Positions 15,336 through 24,318 of a DNA stretch of 59,045 nt are shown piece after piece. The stretch is from Bacteroidales bacterium. Lineage in GTDB: Bacteria; Bacteroidota; Bacteroidia; Bacteroidales; UBA932. Within the stretch, counting starts at the first letter, position 1. Each line of letters begins with the position of its first letter. The translations under genes and the position numbers were made by a program. The stretch covers positions 1 through 59,045 of the forward strand of contig JAILNI010000017.1 in the NCBI GenBank assembly GCA_024691765.1, in the 5' to 3' direction. The notes beneath the pieces are model-generated. The model searched no databases and was not told the origin of the DNA. It saw only the letters and a program-made list of their open reading frames with translations.

Positions 15336-18300
15336 GTGAAGAAACTTACCCTCATACTTATCCTGACGCTCTCCACCCTTACCCTCCGGGCCCGGGAGGC
15401 TAACGAGCTTGTGACCCAGCTGGATTTCAAGGCAGGACTGTCGGACAACTCGGTGAACGACGTGCTGTTGGATTCCCGGCGTTTCCTCTGGGTGGGAACC
15501 AACGCCGGACTGGATTTCTACGACGGCGTCAACATAGTCCGCGTGGATTTCGATGGCATGGGCGAGGCCGTGCAACCGGTGGTGTTTTCCCTCTGCGAAG
15601 ACCCGTCCGGAGTCGTTTGGGCGGGTACGTCACACGGGCTTTACCATACCGACGGTGAGCGCCTTGCGATGTGCCGTTACAACCGCGACGGGCTGGATCT
15701 GTCTTCTGTGCGCCAGATGTGCTGCGGCGGGGCAGGCAGCCTGTGGGTTGCATCGGATGGTAACCGTCTCGTAAAGATCAACACCCGTGACGGCGCCGCC
15801 GAGCTGATTCCCATAGACGTCATGGCCCTTTGCGGCGGTTCCGACGGGGCTGTCTTCGCGGTTTCGGCCGACGGGACGCTTTTCATCTCCCGCGACGGCA
15901 AAGGATTGCCGCAGGAGTATAAGGGAGTAGATTTTTCAGATACAAGGATAGCCCGCATCGCCTCCGCAGGCAAGTACCTTCTGTTCTCGGTGGAAGGCGA
16001 CAGGATAGATGTGCTCGACACCCGAAGCGGGGAACTGTCGGTGCTCCCCTTCGGCCGCCGCATGAGGGATGCCATGCTGCGCCCGTCCGGTGAGATTTGG
16101 ATTGCCGCGAGGGGAGGCATTCACGTGGCCGACAGCACCCTCGCCCTGAAGCGTATAATACGGCCCTTCCACGACAATTCCTTCCGCTGCCTTTCCGAAG
16201 ATAGGAACGGTGGAATGTGGGCGGGAACCCAGTTCGAGGGCATCGCCCATATAACTGCCGACAGGCTGCAGCTGCGCCACTGGTCCGACGAGTTCGCCGG
16301 CGGTCGCTTCAAGGCCCGCGACTTCGCGGAAACGCCGGACGGCCGCATCTGGACGGGCAGCGACACCCGCGGCCTGCTCTGCCTCGATCCGGCCAGTGAC
16401 GAGAACCGCAGCCGTAGGACCTTCCTTCCGGGGCGCAACGTAACCGGCCTCATGGCTGAAGGAAGCAGGCTCTGGGTGGGCACCATCGACGACGAACTTC
16501 CGGTGATGTTTATCGATACCGGCACCGGACAGACCACCTTCTACCGCGACGCCGGAACCTCGGCCTACGCTTTCTGCAGGGACTCCACCGGGAGGCTGTG
16601 GATAGGCGGCAAGGACGGCTTCGTCGTGGGGCATGACAAGCCAGGAGGCCGTTTCAAGCGGGAAATGTTCATCCCCACCAAGCAGGTCTGCCAGATAGTC
16701 TGTGCTCCCGACGGCGTGGTGTGGCTGGCTACCATCGCGGGGCAGGTGTTCAGTTACAAGGCTCCGAATTTCAGCACATACAGGATACCCATTTACAACA
16801 TCCTCACCGATCTGGCCATAGACGGCCGCGGGCGCCTGTTCGCATCTTCCGAAGGCGGCGGCCTCTGGGAATACGACAAGGCGTCGGACAGCTTCCAGCC
16901 TCGCCGCAGCACCGAATCGAGGCTGCTCCGTATTGCGAAGGGTAATGACGGACGGCTGCTTTGGGTCACCGGGGCGCAGGGCATACATCCGCTCAATCCC
17001 GACGACGGCCGCCAGCTCCCCGAGATATCCATCGAAGCCCTCGGAATCGACGGTTTCAACTACTCTTCGGGCTTCATCTCCTCCGACGGCACGTTCTACG
17101 CCGGCACGTCCGACGGCTTCATCTCCTTCTCGGCAAGGCAGATGACCGTAGACAGCCTGCCCCTGCGTACGCCGGTGGTCTCGTCGCTCCGCACCCTGTC
17201 TTCCTCGGAGAAGACCGAAGGCGACCGTTTCCTTAATCCGAAAAGCCTTAACATAGGCCGCGCGGCCCGTTCTTTCGAGGTCAACGTGTCCACTCTGGAC
17301 TACTCCCTCTTCCCTACGGAAGGCCTTTTCTGGAAGATAGACGGATTCAGCGAATGGGCTCCGGTGAGAGACGGAAGCTTCACCGTTTACGGCATTCCGG
17401 TAGGGGAGCATAAGCTGAGAATCAAGGCCCTGGCCCTCTCGGGGCGCGAGAGCCCCGACTGCGTGGTGCATCTTCGCGTGCCGCCTACGCTGCTGCTGAG
17501 TACCGGGGCGTTCGTGGTCTATGCAGTGCTTTTCCTGCTGCTGATTATGGGCCTGGCCATGTTCATCCAGCGCAGGGCGGAGACCCGTGCCGAAATGGAG
17601 CATGAGCGCAAGCTGGTGGAGTCCAAGATGGCCTTCCTCACCTCCATCGCACACGAAATACGTACCCCGCTTTCGCTGGTGCAGATACCCCTGGAGGCGC
17701 TTATCAGCAAGTTCGCTTCCTCTCCCGACGCTTCCGTGCAGGAGAATCTGGACATCATGAGGCGCAATTCCCTGAAACTCAACGTGCTCATAAACGAACT
17801 GCTGGACTTCCGCAAACTCACCGATTCCACCTATCAGGTGCATCCGGAATTCCTCGACGTAAGGGGGATACTGCGCGATGCCCACAGGCGTTTCCTCCCC
17901 ATGTTCCTCCAGGAGGGCAAGACCCTCTCGCTGAGTCTTCCCGAGGCGGGCGTTTACTGCGAGACCGACGTGCGGAGCCTGGGCCGCATCTTCGACAACC
18001 TGCTATCCAATGCCCTCAAGTACTCCCGCAGCCGCACTTCCGTCGTTCTGGCAGTGGACGGTCCGGAGGCGGTCGTGAGTGTGGAGAACGATGGCAATGT
18101 GCTCCCGGAAGACGTGCGCGAACTCATCTTCAAGCCCTTCTACCGCTATGAGGACAAGGATTACTCCAAGGTTGAGGGAACGGGGCTCGGGCTCTCTACC
18201 AGCCGGCAGTTCGCTTCCCTCCTCGGAGGGTCGCTGTCGATGGACGACGACCTGAGCATCAACCGTTTCATCTTCCGCATACCGATGGCGGCCGGTGAAG

Positions 18301-19118
18301 CGCCCGGAACGGCACTTCCCAAGGTGGAGACCAAGGACAAGTCCGTCATGGTGGTCGAGGACGACAAGGACATGGCCCGCGTGATAGGCGACGTGCTGAG
18401 CGACGCCTACGGAATCGTTTATGCGTCCAACGGCCGCCAGGCCCTTGAAAAGATAGAGGCGGGCGCGTCACCCACCCTCATAGTATCGGATGTGATAATG
18501 CCGGAAATGGACGGCATAGCCCTTACGAAAGCGCTCAAGGAGAACCTGGCCACCAGCCACATCCCGCTGATCCTGCTTTCCGCCGAGGTGCCCGACGTCT
18601 TCATGCAGGAGAGCCTCGAAGGGGGAGCCGACGCCTATCTGGAGAAACCGTTCTCTCCGCAGAAGCTCCGCAGCACCGTGGACAACCTCATAGAAAACCG
18701 CAGGCGAATCTACGAGTTCTACATTTCATCCCTGCCTTCGAGCGGAGAGCTCCCGACCGGAAGGGTTTCCGCCATTGAGCAGAAGTTCCTTCGCAGCATA
18801 CAGGAATACGTTTCGGCCAATCTGCACCGCAACATCACCCTCGATGAGATAGCCGAAGCGGTGTACATGTCGCCCTCCACCCTGTACAAGAAGATGAAGG
18901 AATACGCCGACATCTCGCCCATGGAATACGTGATGAAGATGCGCCTGCACAAAGCCGTGGAACTGCTTCGCGACGACTCCGTGTCGGTGCAGGACGTGGC
19001 CCAGGCCGTAGGCTTCAACACCCATTCCTTCTTCTCGGAATGCTTCAAGCGCGAATTCGGCATGACTCCGCGCCAGTGGCGAAGCCGCAATGTTACAAAA
19101 ACCAAAAATGTAAAATAA
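15336..19118 (+). CDS. Hybrid two-component system sensor/regulator (HTCS) of the PUL
   Basis: A 1260-residue one-protein regulator. Order: signal peptide; periplasmic two-component propeller (about 25-630) and Y_Y_Y domain (about 640-715); one transmembrane helix near 722-745; histidine kinase with H773 in SIAHEIRTPLSL; HATPase (about 870-985, GTGLGLSTSRQF); receiver with D1052 in SDVIMPEMDG and K near 1102 in LEKPF; AraC-type DNA-binding domain (about 1150-1255). These proteins bind an oligosaccharide in the periplasm and turn on susC/susD transcription. The start is GTG at 15336, just after the stop of the acyltransferase. It is followed by the susC promoter, its likely target. Confidence 0.97.
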   Translation: MKKLTLILILTLSTLTLRAREANELVTQLDFKAGLSDNSVNDVLLDSRRFLWVGTNAGLDFYDGVNIVRVDFDGMGEAVQPVVFSLCEDPSGVVWAGTSHGLYHTDGERLAMCRYNRDGLDLSSVRQMCCGGAGSLWVASDGNRLVKINTRDGAAELIPIDVMALCGGSDGAVFAVSADGTLFISRDGKGLPQEYKGVDFSDTRIARIASAGKYLLFSVEGDRIDVLDTRSGELSVLPFGRRMRDAMLRPSGEIWIAARGGIHVADSTLALKRIIRPFHDNSFRCLSEDRNGGMWAGTQFEGIAHITADRLQLRHWSDEFAGGRFKARDFAETPDGRIWTGSDTRGLLCLDPASDENRSRRTFLPGRNVTGLMAEGSRLWVGTIDDELPVMFIDTGTGQTTFYRDAGTSAYAFCRDSTGRLWIGGKDGFVVGHDKPGGRFKREMFIPTKQVCQIVCAPDGVVWLATIAGQVFSYKAPNFSTYRIPIYNILTDLAIDGRGRLFASSEGGGLWEYDKASDSFQPRRSTESRLLRIAKGNDGRLLWVTGAQGIHPLNPDDGRQLPEISIEALGIDGFNYSSGFISSDGTFYAGTSDGFISFSARQMTVDSLPLRTPVVSSLRTLSSSEKTEGDRFLNPKSLNIGRAARSFEVNVSTLDYSLFPTEGLFWKIDGFSEWAPVRDGSFTVYGIPVGEHKLRIKALALSGRESPDCVVHLRVPPTLLLSTGAFVVYAVLFLLLIMGLAMFIQRRAETRAEMEHERKLVESKMAFLTSIAHEIRTPLSLVQIPLEALISKFASSPDASVQENLDIMRRNSLKLNVLINELLDFRKLTDSTYQVHPEFLDVRGILRDAHRRFLPMFLQEGKTLSLSLPEAGVYCETDVRSLGRIFDNLLSNALKYSRSRTSVVLAVDGPEAVVSVENDGNVLPEDVRELIFKPFYRYEDKDYSKVEGTGLGLSTSRQFASLLGGSLSMDDDLSINRFIFRIPMAAGEAPGTALPKVETKDKSVMVVEDDKDMARVIGDVLSDAYGIVYASNGRQALEKIEAGASPTLIVSDVIMPEMDGIALTKALKENLATSHIPLILLSAEVPDVFMQESLEGGADAYLEKPFSPQKLRSTVDNLIENRRRIYEFYISSLPSSGELPTGRVSAIEQKFLRSIQEYVSANLHRNITLDEIAEAVYMSPSTLYKKMKEYADISPMEYVMKMRLHKAVELLRDDSVSVQDVAQAVGFNTHSFFSECFKREFGMTPRQWRSRNVTKTKNVK

Positions 19119-19165
19119 TTGTAATTCTCGGAAGTATCGGTGTAGAGAGCGGAGCGGATTCGGGT

Positions 19166-19173
19166 TAAATTTG
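19166..19173 (+). promoter_or_regulatory. Probable -7 box (TAAATTTG) for susC
   Basis: TAAATTTG fits TAnnTTTG and lies 25 bases before the susC ATG at 19199. The 80-base gap (19119-19198) after the HTCS gene is therefore the likely control site of the SusC/D operon. I could not make out an HTCS binding repeat. Confidence 0.6.
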
Positions 19174-19198
19174 CGAAAACAGTAATCCGGATTCATAT

Positions 19199-22100
19199 AT
19201 GAAACGTCTCGTTTTGTCCATCCTGCTCGGCTTCCTTGCCCTGACCGGCTTCGCCCAGAAGATCAAGGTCTCAGGCGTCGTGCTGGATGCCTCCACGGGA
19301 GAGACGGTTATAGGAGCCGTCGTAATGGTCAAAGGCACGTCCAACGGCACGACCACATCCTTCGAGGGGGAATTCAGCATCAATGCATCCGTAGGGCAGG
19401 AAATAGTCGTATCCTCACTGAGTTACGACGATCATACCTTCAAGGTCACAGGCCCCGGCCCGGTAACGGTACACCTCAAGCCCTCTTCCGAATTCCTCGA
19501 GGACGTGGTGGTCGTGGGTTACGGCAGCGTGAAGCGCGCCAACCTTACCGGCGCGGTCGACCAGGTGTCGTCGGAAGTCTTTGCAGGGCGTCCTTCTTCG
19601 AACGCCACGCAGATGCTTGTGGGTGCCATCCCCAACCTGAACATCTCGCTTTCCGACGGTAAGCCCAGCCGTACCGCCGAGTACAACATCCGCGGAGCGA
19701 CCTCGGTCGGCGGCGGCGGAAACGCGCTCGTGCTCATCGACGGCGTCGAGGGAGACCCGGCGCTGCTCAATCCCGACGACATCGAGAGCGTTTCGGTGCT
19801 TAAGGATGCTGCGTCGGCGTCGATCTACGGTTCGAGGGCGACCTTCGGCGTGGTGCTCATCACCACCAAGGAAGCGGCAAAGGAAGCGGGCAAGTTCAAT
19901 TTTACCTACAACGGCAACCTCTCCTTCCTCCAGCCAAGCAGCATTCCCGACATAATCGACGACGGATATGTCTATGCGAGCCTTTTTGCCGAAGCATACA
20001 AGAACTACTACAACGGAACGGCTCCATCCGGCTTCAATAGCATCATGGACTGGTCCCAGGCCTGGATGGACGAGTTCCTCCGCCGCAAGCAGAAGGGAAT
20101 TACCGACGAGGTCGACGTCGACGAGAGCGGAAGGTATGTCTATTACGGCAACACTAACTACTACGACGTCATCTACAAGCCTTACACCCTTTCCCATACG
20201 CACAATCTTTCCGCGAGCGGTTCGTCCGGGAAGATTGATTACTATGTCTCGGGGCGTCTTTACCAGTATGACGGAATCCTGAATTTCAATCCGGATGTTT
20301 ACCGCACCACTGCCCTGAGAAGCAAACTCTCGGCAAAACCCTTCGAGTGGCTGAAAATCTGGGAGAACCTTTCGTTCAATTACGAGAAGAACCATATCCC
20401 GGCATCGCACAACCAGAGCAGCAACGGCCTTTTCCTCCGCTCGATCCAGGACTGCGGCTTTGTGTGCTGCCCCGTCTTCAATCCCGACGGAACCCTTACA
20501 AAGCCCGCTGCAATGGCAATCGGCGGCCTCGTAACCGGAAAGAACTATACGGACAAGTTCCACAATACCATAACTACCACTACGGGAGCCCGTGCGGAAT
20601 TCTTCGACAACACGCTTCGCCTCAATGCGGATTTCACGTACAAGGGGAACTGGGACAACAAACAGAAGAAGAATTCCATGGTCTCCTACAGCGAAGGCCC
20701 CGGACTTATCGCATGGATAGGTACTCCCGGAGTCAACGACTATATCCAGGAAACCTGGACGCTGAGCAAGTATATGTCGACAAACATCTACGCCGAATAT
20801 GCGAAGCTGTTTGCGGACAAGCATGACCTGAAACTGCTTGCCGGTTACAACGGGGAACGTTATCATGGAAAGAACACAGCGGCGCTGCGTTACGGGCTCA
20901 TTTCTGAGGATGTCAAGTCGATTAACCTTTCAATGGGCGACAACTTCTCGATTTCTTCATGGGAGGAACGCTGGGTGAGCGCCGGATTCTTCGGCCGCGT
21001 GAATTACGCATTCGACGAACGCTACCTGCTTGAACTTAACGGACGTTACGACGGTTCGTCCAAATTCCCGACCAACCAGCAGTGGGGCCTGTTCCCGTCG
21101 GCATCCGCCGCGTGGAGGGTCTCCAAGGAGCACTGGTGGCCGGTTTCTCCTTCCTTCATTTCCAACCTCAAACTCAGGGCATCATGGGGAGAACTCGGCA
21201 ACGGAAACGTGTCGTCCTACTCATATCTGGAGAAGTTCAGTTTCAGCAACCTTTCCAACGTGATAGACGGGGAGGCGAAACGCCGCTACACTTCGGTTCC
21301 CAGCCAGATTCCCGACGGGCTGACATGGGAGACTTCGCGCACCGTGGACGGAGGTCTGGACATAGGCTTCTACAAGGGGAAGATCAATCTTACCGGCGAC
21401 TATTATGTGCGCAACACCCTGAACATGTACACGGTGGGCCCGAGCCTGCCTGACACCTACGGTGCAAGTTCGCCCAAGGGCAACTACGCCGACCTCGTCA
21501 CCCGCGGTTTCGAACTTACCCTCAGCTACGACGATTCCTTCCCGCTCGCCGGACGCGACCTGCACTACGGGATGAAAGCCACCCTGGCGGACAACAGGTC
21601 CTTCATCACTCGTTACAACAACCCGATGAGGCAGCTGAGCGATTATTACGTCGGACAGGAGATCGGTGAAATATGGGGCTTCGAGTTCGGAGGATTCTTC
21701 GAGAGCCAGGAGCAGATAGACAACTTCTACGGTCCCGGAGACCCGTATGTCAACAAGCAGATGCAGTTGCACGACGGTTATGCGACCCGGCCGGGCGATG
21801 TGATCCTGATGGACCGCAAGCACGACAAGCTCATCAACAAAGGCTCCGAAACCGTCGACGATCCGGGAGACATGAAGGTAATTGGCAACAAACATCCGCG
21901 TTACCTGTACTCCATGACCCTCAATCTGGAATGGAACGGTTTTTACGCCTCGGCCATGTTCCAGGGCGTGGGCAAACAGGACTGGTACCCCAGCGGCGAA
22001 TCCATAATCTGGGGCCAGTTCCACCGTCCTTACGGAAATGCGCTGGCCTGGACAGTGAACAACTCCTGGACCCCGCAGCACAAGGATGCGTACCTGCCCA

Positions 22101-22438
22101 AATACACGGGTTACTACCGTATCTTCTTCTCGAGTGCCAACAAGGTCGACCGCTATGTGATGAATGCGGCCTACTGCAGGCTCCAGAATCTGCAGATAGG
22201 TTGGAACATCCCCGCCAAATGGATCAAGAGGGTAGGCCTTTCGGGCGCGAGCGTTTATTTCTCGGGTGAGAACCTTTACACCTGGGCGCCGATTTACAGG
22301 CTGACGACCGACATCGACATAGCTACCGCGACCAAGGGCTCCGACCAGGACCTCGGCAACGGTACGGACAACTTCGGCGACGGCAACAGCCTGCCTTCCC
22401 TCAGGACTTTCTCCCTCGGTTTAACCATCAAAATCTGA
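19199..22438 (+). CDS. SusC-family TonB-dependent outer membrane transporter
   Basis: A 1079-residue TonB-dependent receptor importing oligosaccharides across the outer membrane. Signal peptide (cleavage after GFAQ), carboxypeptidase-like beta-sandwich domain (about 24-95, VSGVVLDASTGETVIGAVV), TonB box/plug start EDVVVVGYGSVKRANLTGAV, plug (DALGI-type SIYGSRATFGVVLITTK), and a beta barrel ending in an aromatic-rich SLGLTIKI. It pairs with the SusD gene 5 bases downstream. The import substrate is unknown. Confidence 0.97.
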   Translation: MKRLVLSILLGFLALTGFAQKIKVSGVVLDASTGETVIGAVVMVKGTSNGTTTSFEGEFSINASVGQEIVVSSLSYDDHTFKVTGPGPVTVHLKPSSEFLEDVVVVGYGSVKRANLTGAVDQVSSEVFAGRPSSNATQMLVGAIPNLNISLSDGKPSRTAEYNIRGATSVGGGGNALVLIDGVEGDPALLNPDDIESVSVLKDAASASIYGSRATFGVVLITTKEAAKEAGKFNFTYNGNLSFLQPSSIPDIIDDGYVYASLFAEAYKNYYNGTAPSGFNSIMDWSQAWMDEFLRRKQKGITDEVDVDESGRYVYYGNTNYYDVIYKPYTLSHTHNLSASGSSGKIDYYVSGRLYQYDGILNFNPDVYRTTALRSKLSAKPFEWLKIWENLSFNYEKNHIPASHNQSSNGLFLRSIQDCGFVCCPVFNPDGTLTKPAAMAIGGLVTGKNYTDKFHNTITTTTGARAEFFDNTLRLNADFTYKGNWDNKQKKNSMVSYSEGPGLIAWIGTPGVNDYIQETWTLSKYMSTNIYAEYAKLFADKHDLKLLAGYNGERYHGKNTAALRYGLISEDVKSINLSMGDNFSISSWEERWVSAGFFGRVNYAFDERYLLELNGRYDGSSKFPTNQQWGLFPSASAAWRVSKEHWWPVSPSFISNLKLRASWGELGNGNVSSYSYLEKFSFSNLSNVIDGEAKRRYTSVPSQIPDGLTWETSRTVDGGLDIGFYKGKINLTGDYYVRNTLNMYTVGPSLPDTYGASSPKGNYADLVTRGFELTLSYDDSFPLAGRDLHYGMKATLADNRSFITRYNNPMRQLSDYYVGQEIGEIWGFEFGGFFESQEQIDNFYGPGDPYVNKQMQLHDGYATRPGDVILMDRKHDKLINKGSETVDDPGDMKVIGNKHPRYLYSMTLNLEWNGFYASAMFQGVGKQDWYPSGESIIWGQFHRPYGNALAWTVNNSWTPQHKDAYLPKYTGYYRIFFSSANKVDRYVMNAAYCRLQNLQIGWNIPAKWIKRVGLSGASVYFSGENLYTWAPIYRLTTDIDIATATKGSDQDLGNGTDNFGDGNSLPSLRTFSLGLTIKI

Positions 22439-22443
22439 CGGAC

Positions 22444-24297
22444 ATGAATAAATACAGGATATTTCTTTTCGCGGCACTCGGAATCCTTGCCGTGTGTTCC
22501 TGCTCCCTGAAGGAGGAGATGGTGAACAGCGGCACCAAGGAACTGGTGTTCGGCTCGGCCCAGGGAATGGAGTCGTACGCATTGTCTTTCTACAAGCAGC
22601 TGCCCTCGTTGAGCGAGCTGAGCGCGGCGGAAGGATCTTCCACCGACTACGGCGTATGTCACAGCATAAGTTCGTTCTACACTTCCGGTTACAGTGCCGA
22701 AAACGTCGACCCGTGGGGCTGGGGTTACCTTCGTACGGTCAACTATTTCATCGATGGAATCCACAGCGACGTATGCACGGTTCCACAGGCCGACAAGGAC
22801 CATTACGAAGGGCTTGCACGCTGGTTCAGGGCCCGTTTCTACTATTCCAAGCTCAAGACCTACGGGCGTGTGCCCTGGTTCGACCATTGCCTGAAGAACG
22901 ACGAGTTCGACGAGATGTACAAGAACAGGGATTCCCGCGACGTTATCATCGCGCATATAATCGAGGACCTGGATTTTGCGGCCGAGCATATCCAAACGAC
23001 TTCATCCGCGGGCAATACCCGTATTTCCAAGAACGCGGCTTATGCAATGAAGAGCCGCGCATGCCTTTTCGAGGCCTCCTGGAGAAAGTATCATAACGAG
23101 GGAACCGCGAAGTGGACGGCCGACACCCTGTACAGGCTCGCAGCAGCCGCCGCGGCCGAGGTGATGAAGGATCCGCTGGTAAAGCTCAACGACAAGGTCT
23201 GCCAGGATTCGTACCTTGTGGACAATCCTTCCCTTGGCGCATACAGGAGCGTCTTCTACTCGAAGGACGTGCTGACCGACGAAGTGATACTTGGAGTTCA
23301 GGCTTCGCTCGTCGACCTTGTCACTGGAGATGCCAACTGGTATTGGAATTCACCTACGTACGGCAGCCGCTGCTGCCTGTCGAGGGCCTTCATTTTCACG
23401 TATCTCTGTACCGACGGCACCCGCTTTACGGATAAAGCCAAGTATCAGGCAATCAATTTCATAAACGAGTTCACCGGCCGTGACGCCCGTCTTGCACAGA
23501 CTGTGAAGGGCCCGGCCTATGAGATTGCCGGCGGAGGCTGGAGAGACCGTCGTCCGGGCATGGTGGACGGCGTGGCCGTAACCGGTTATCATGTCATAAA
23601 GTTCGTTGAGGACGCTACCGCCAAAAACGGTACGAACAAGAACGAGAACAGCCTTCCGATAATACGTTTCGCGGAGGTGCTGCTGAACTATGCCGAAGCC
23701 AAGGCCGAGCTGGGCGAACTCACCGATGCGGAATGGGCCGCCACGATAGGCGCGCTTCGCCTCCGTGCCGGTTTCCAGAACAAGGCCGGTGTAACCTCTT
23801 CCAAACCGACCTCGGTGGACACCTACCTCAAGAATACCTTCTACCCCGACATCAACGATCCGGTCATCCTTGAAATCCGCAGGGAGCGCGCGATCGAGCT
23901 GGTTTACGAAGGCTTCCGCGCCGACGACCTCAACCGCTGGAAAGAAGGAAAGAACTTCGAGCGCGTGCCCTGGATAGGACTCCATGTTCCGGAACTGAAC
24001 GCGCAGTTCGCCGTAAACAACGACGATACGAAGGACTTTTACGTCACCTACGATGATTACAGCGCCGTCCCGAGTTATGCGCAGAACAAGTATGTTCAGG
24101 TTCTGCCGGATTCCTCCACGGAGCAAGGACTCCGCGCGGACGCAAATCCCGACGGGGGTTACGACCTCCGCTACGAACTTGTCGTGAAGCGCAAGTGGTA
24201 CGACGACGACAGGCAGTATCTGCATCCCATTGCTGCGGTCGTCATCAGCGAATATAAGAATCACGGATACACTATCGACCAGAATCCTGGTTGGTGA
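22444..24297 (+). CDS. SusD/RagB-family surface glycan-binding lipoprotein
   Basis: A 617-residue SusD partner that binds the glycan and lids the SusC barrel. Signal peptide with lipobox at LAVCSC. The C-terminal signature is strong: RFAEVLLNYAEAKAE, then RRERAIELVYEGFRADDLNRW near 530-545. The fold is largely tetratricopeptide-type helices. It directly follows susC and precedes the tandem EEP lipoproteins, so these three or four proteins probably work together on the cell surface. Confidence 0.96.
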   Translation: MNKYRIFLFAALGILAVCSCSLKEEMVNSGTKELVFGSAQGMESYALSFYKQLPSLSELSAAEGSSTDYGVCHSISSFYTSGYSAENVDPWGWGYLRTVNYFIDGIHSDVCTVPQADKDHYEGLARWFRARFYYSKLKTYGRVPWFDHCLKNDEFDEMYKNRDSRDVIIAHIIEDLDFAAEHIQTTSSAGNTRISKNAAYAMKSRACLFEASWRKYHNEGTAKWTADTLYRLAAAAAAEVMKDPLVKLNDKVCQDSYLVDNPSLGAYRSVFYSKDVLTDEVILGVQASLVDLVTGDANWYWNSPTYGSRCCLSRAFIFTYLCTDGTRFTDKAKYQAINFINEFTGRDARLAQTVKGPAYEIAGGGWRDRRPGMVDGVAVTGYHVIKFVEDATAKNGTNKNENSLPIIRFAEVLLNYAEAKAELGELTDAEWAATIGALRLRAGFQNKAGVTSSKPTSVDTYLKNTFYPDINDPVILEIRRERAIELVYEGFRADDLNRWKEGKNFERVPWIGLHVPELNAQFAVNNDDTKDFYVTYDDYSAVPSYAQNKYVQVLPDSSTEQGLRADANPDGGYDLRYELVVKRKWYDDDRQYLHPIAAVVISEYKNHGYTIDQNPGW

Positions 24298-24318
24298 TAA
24301 CAGTAAAGAAGAATAGCC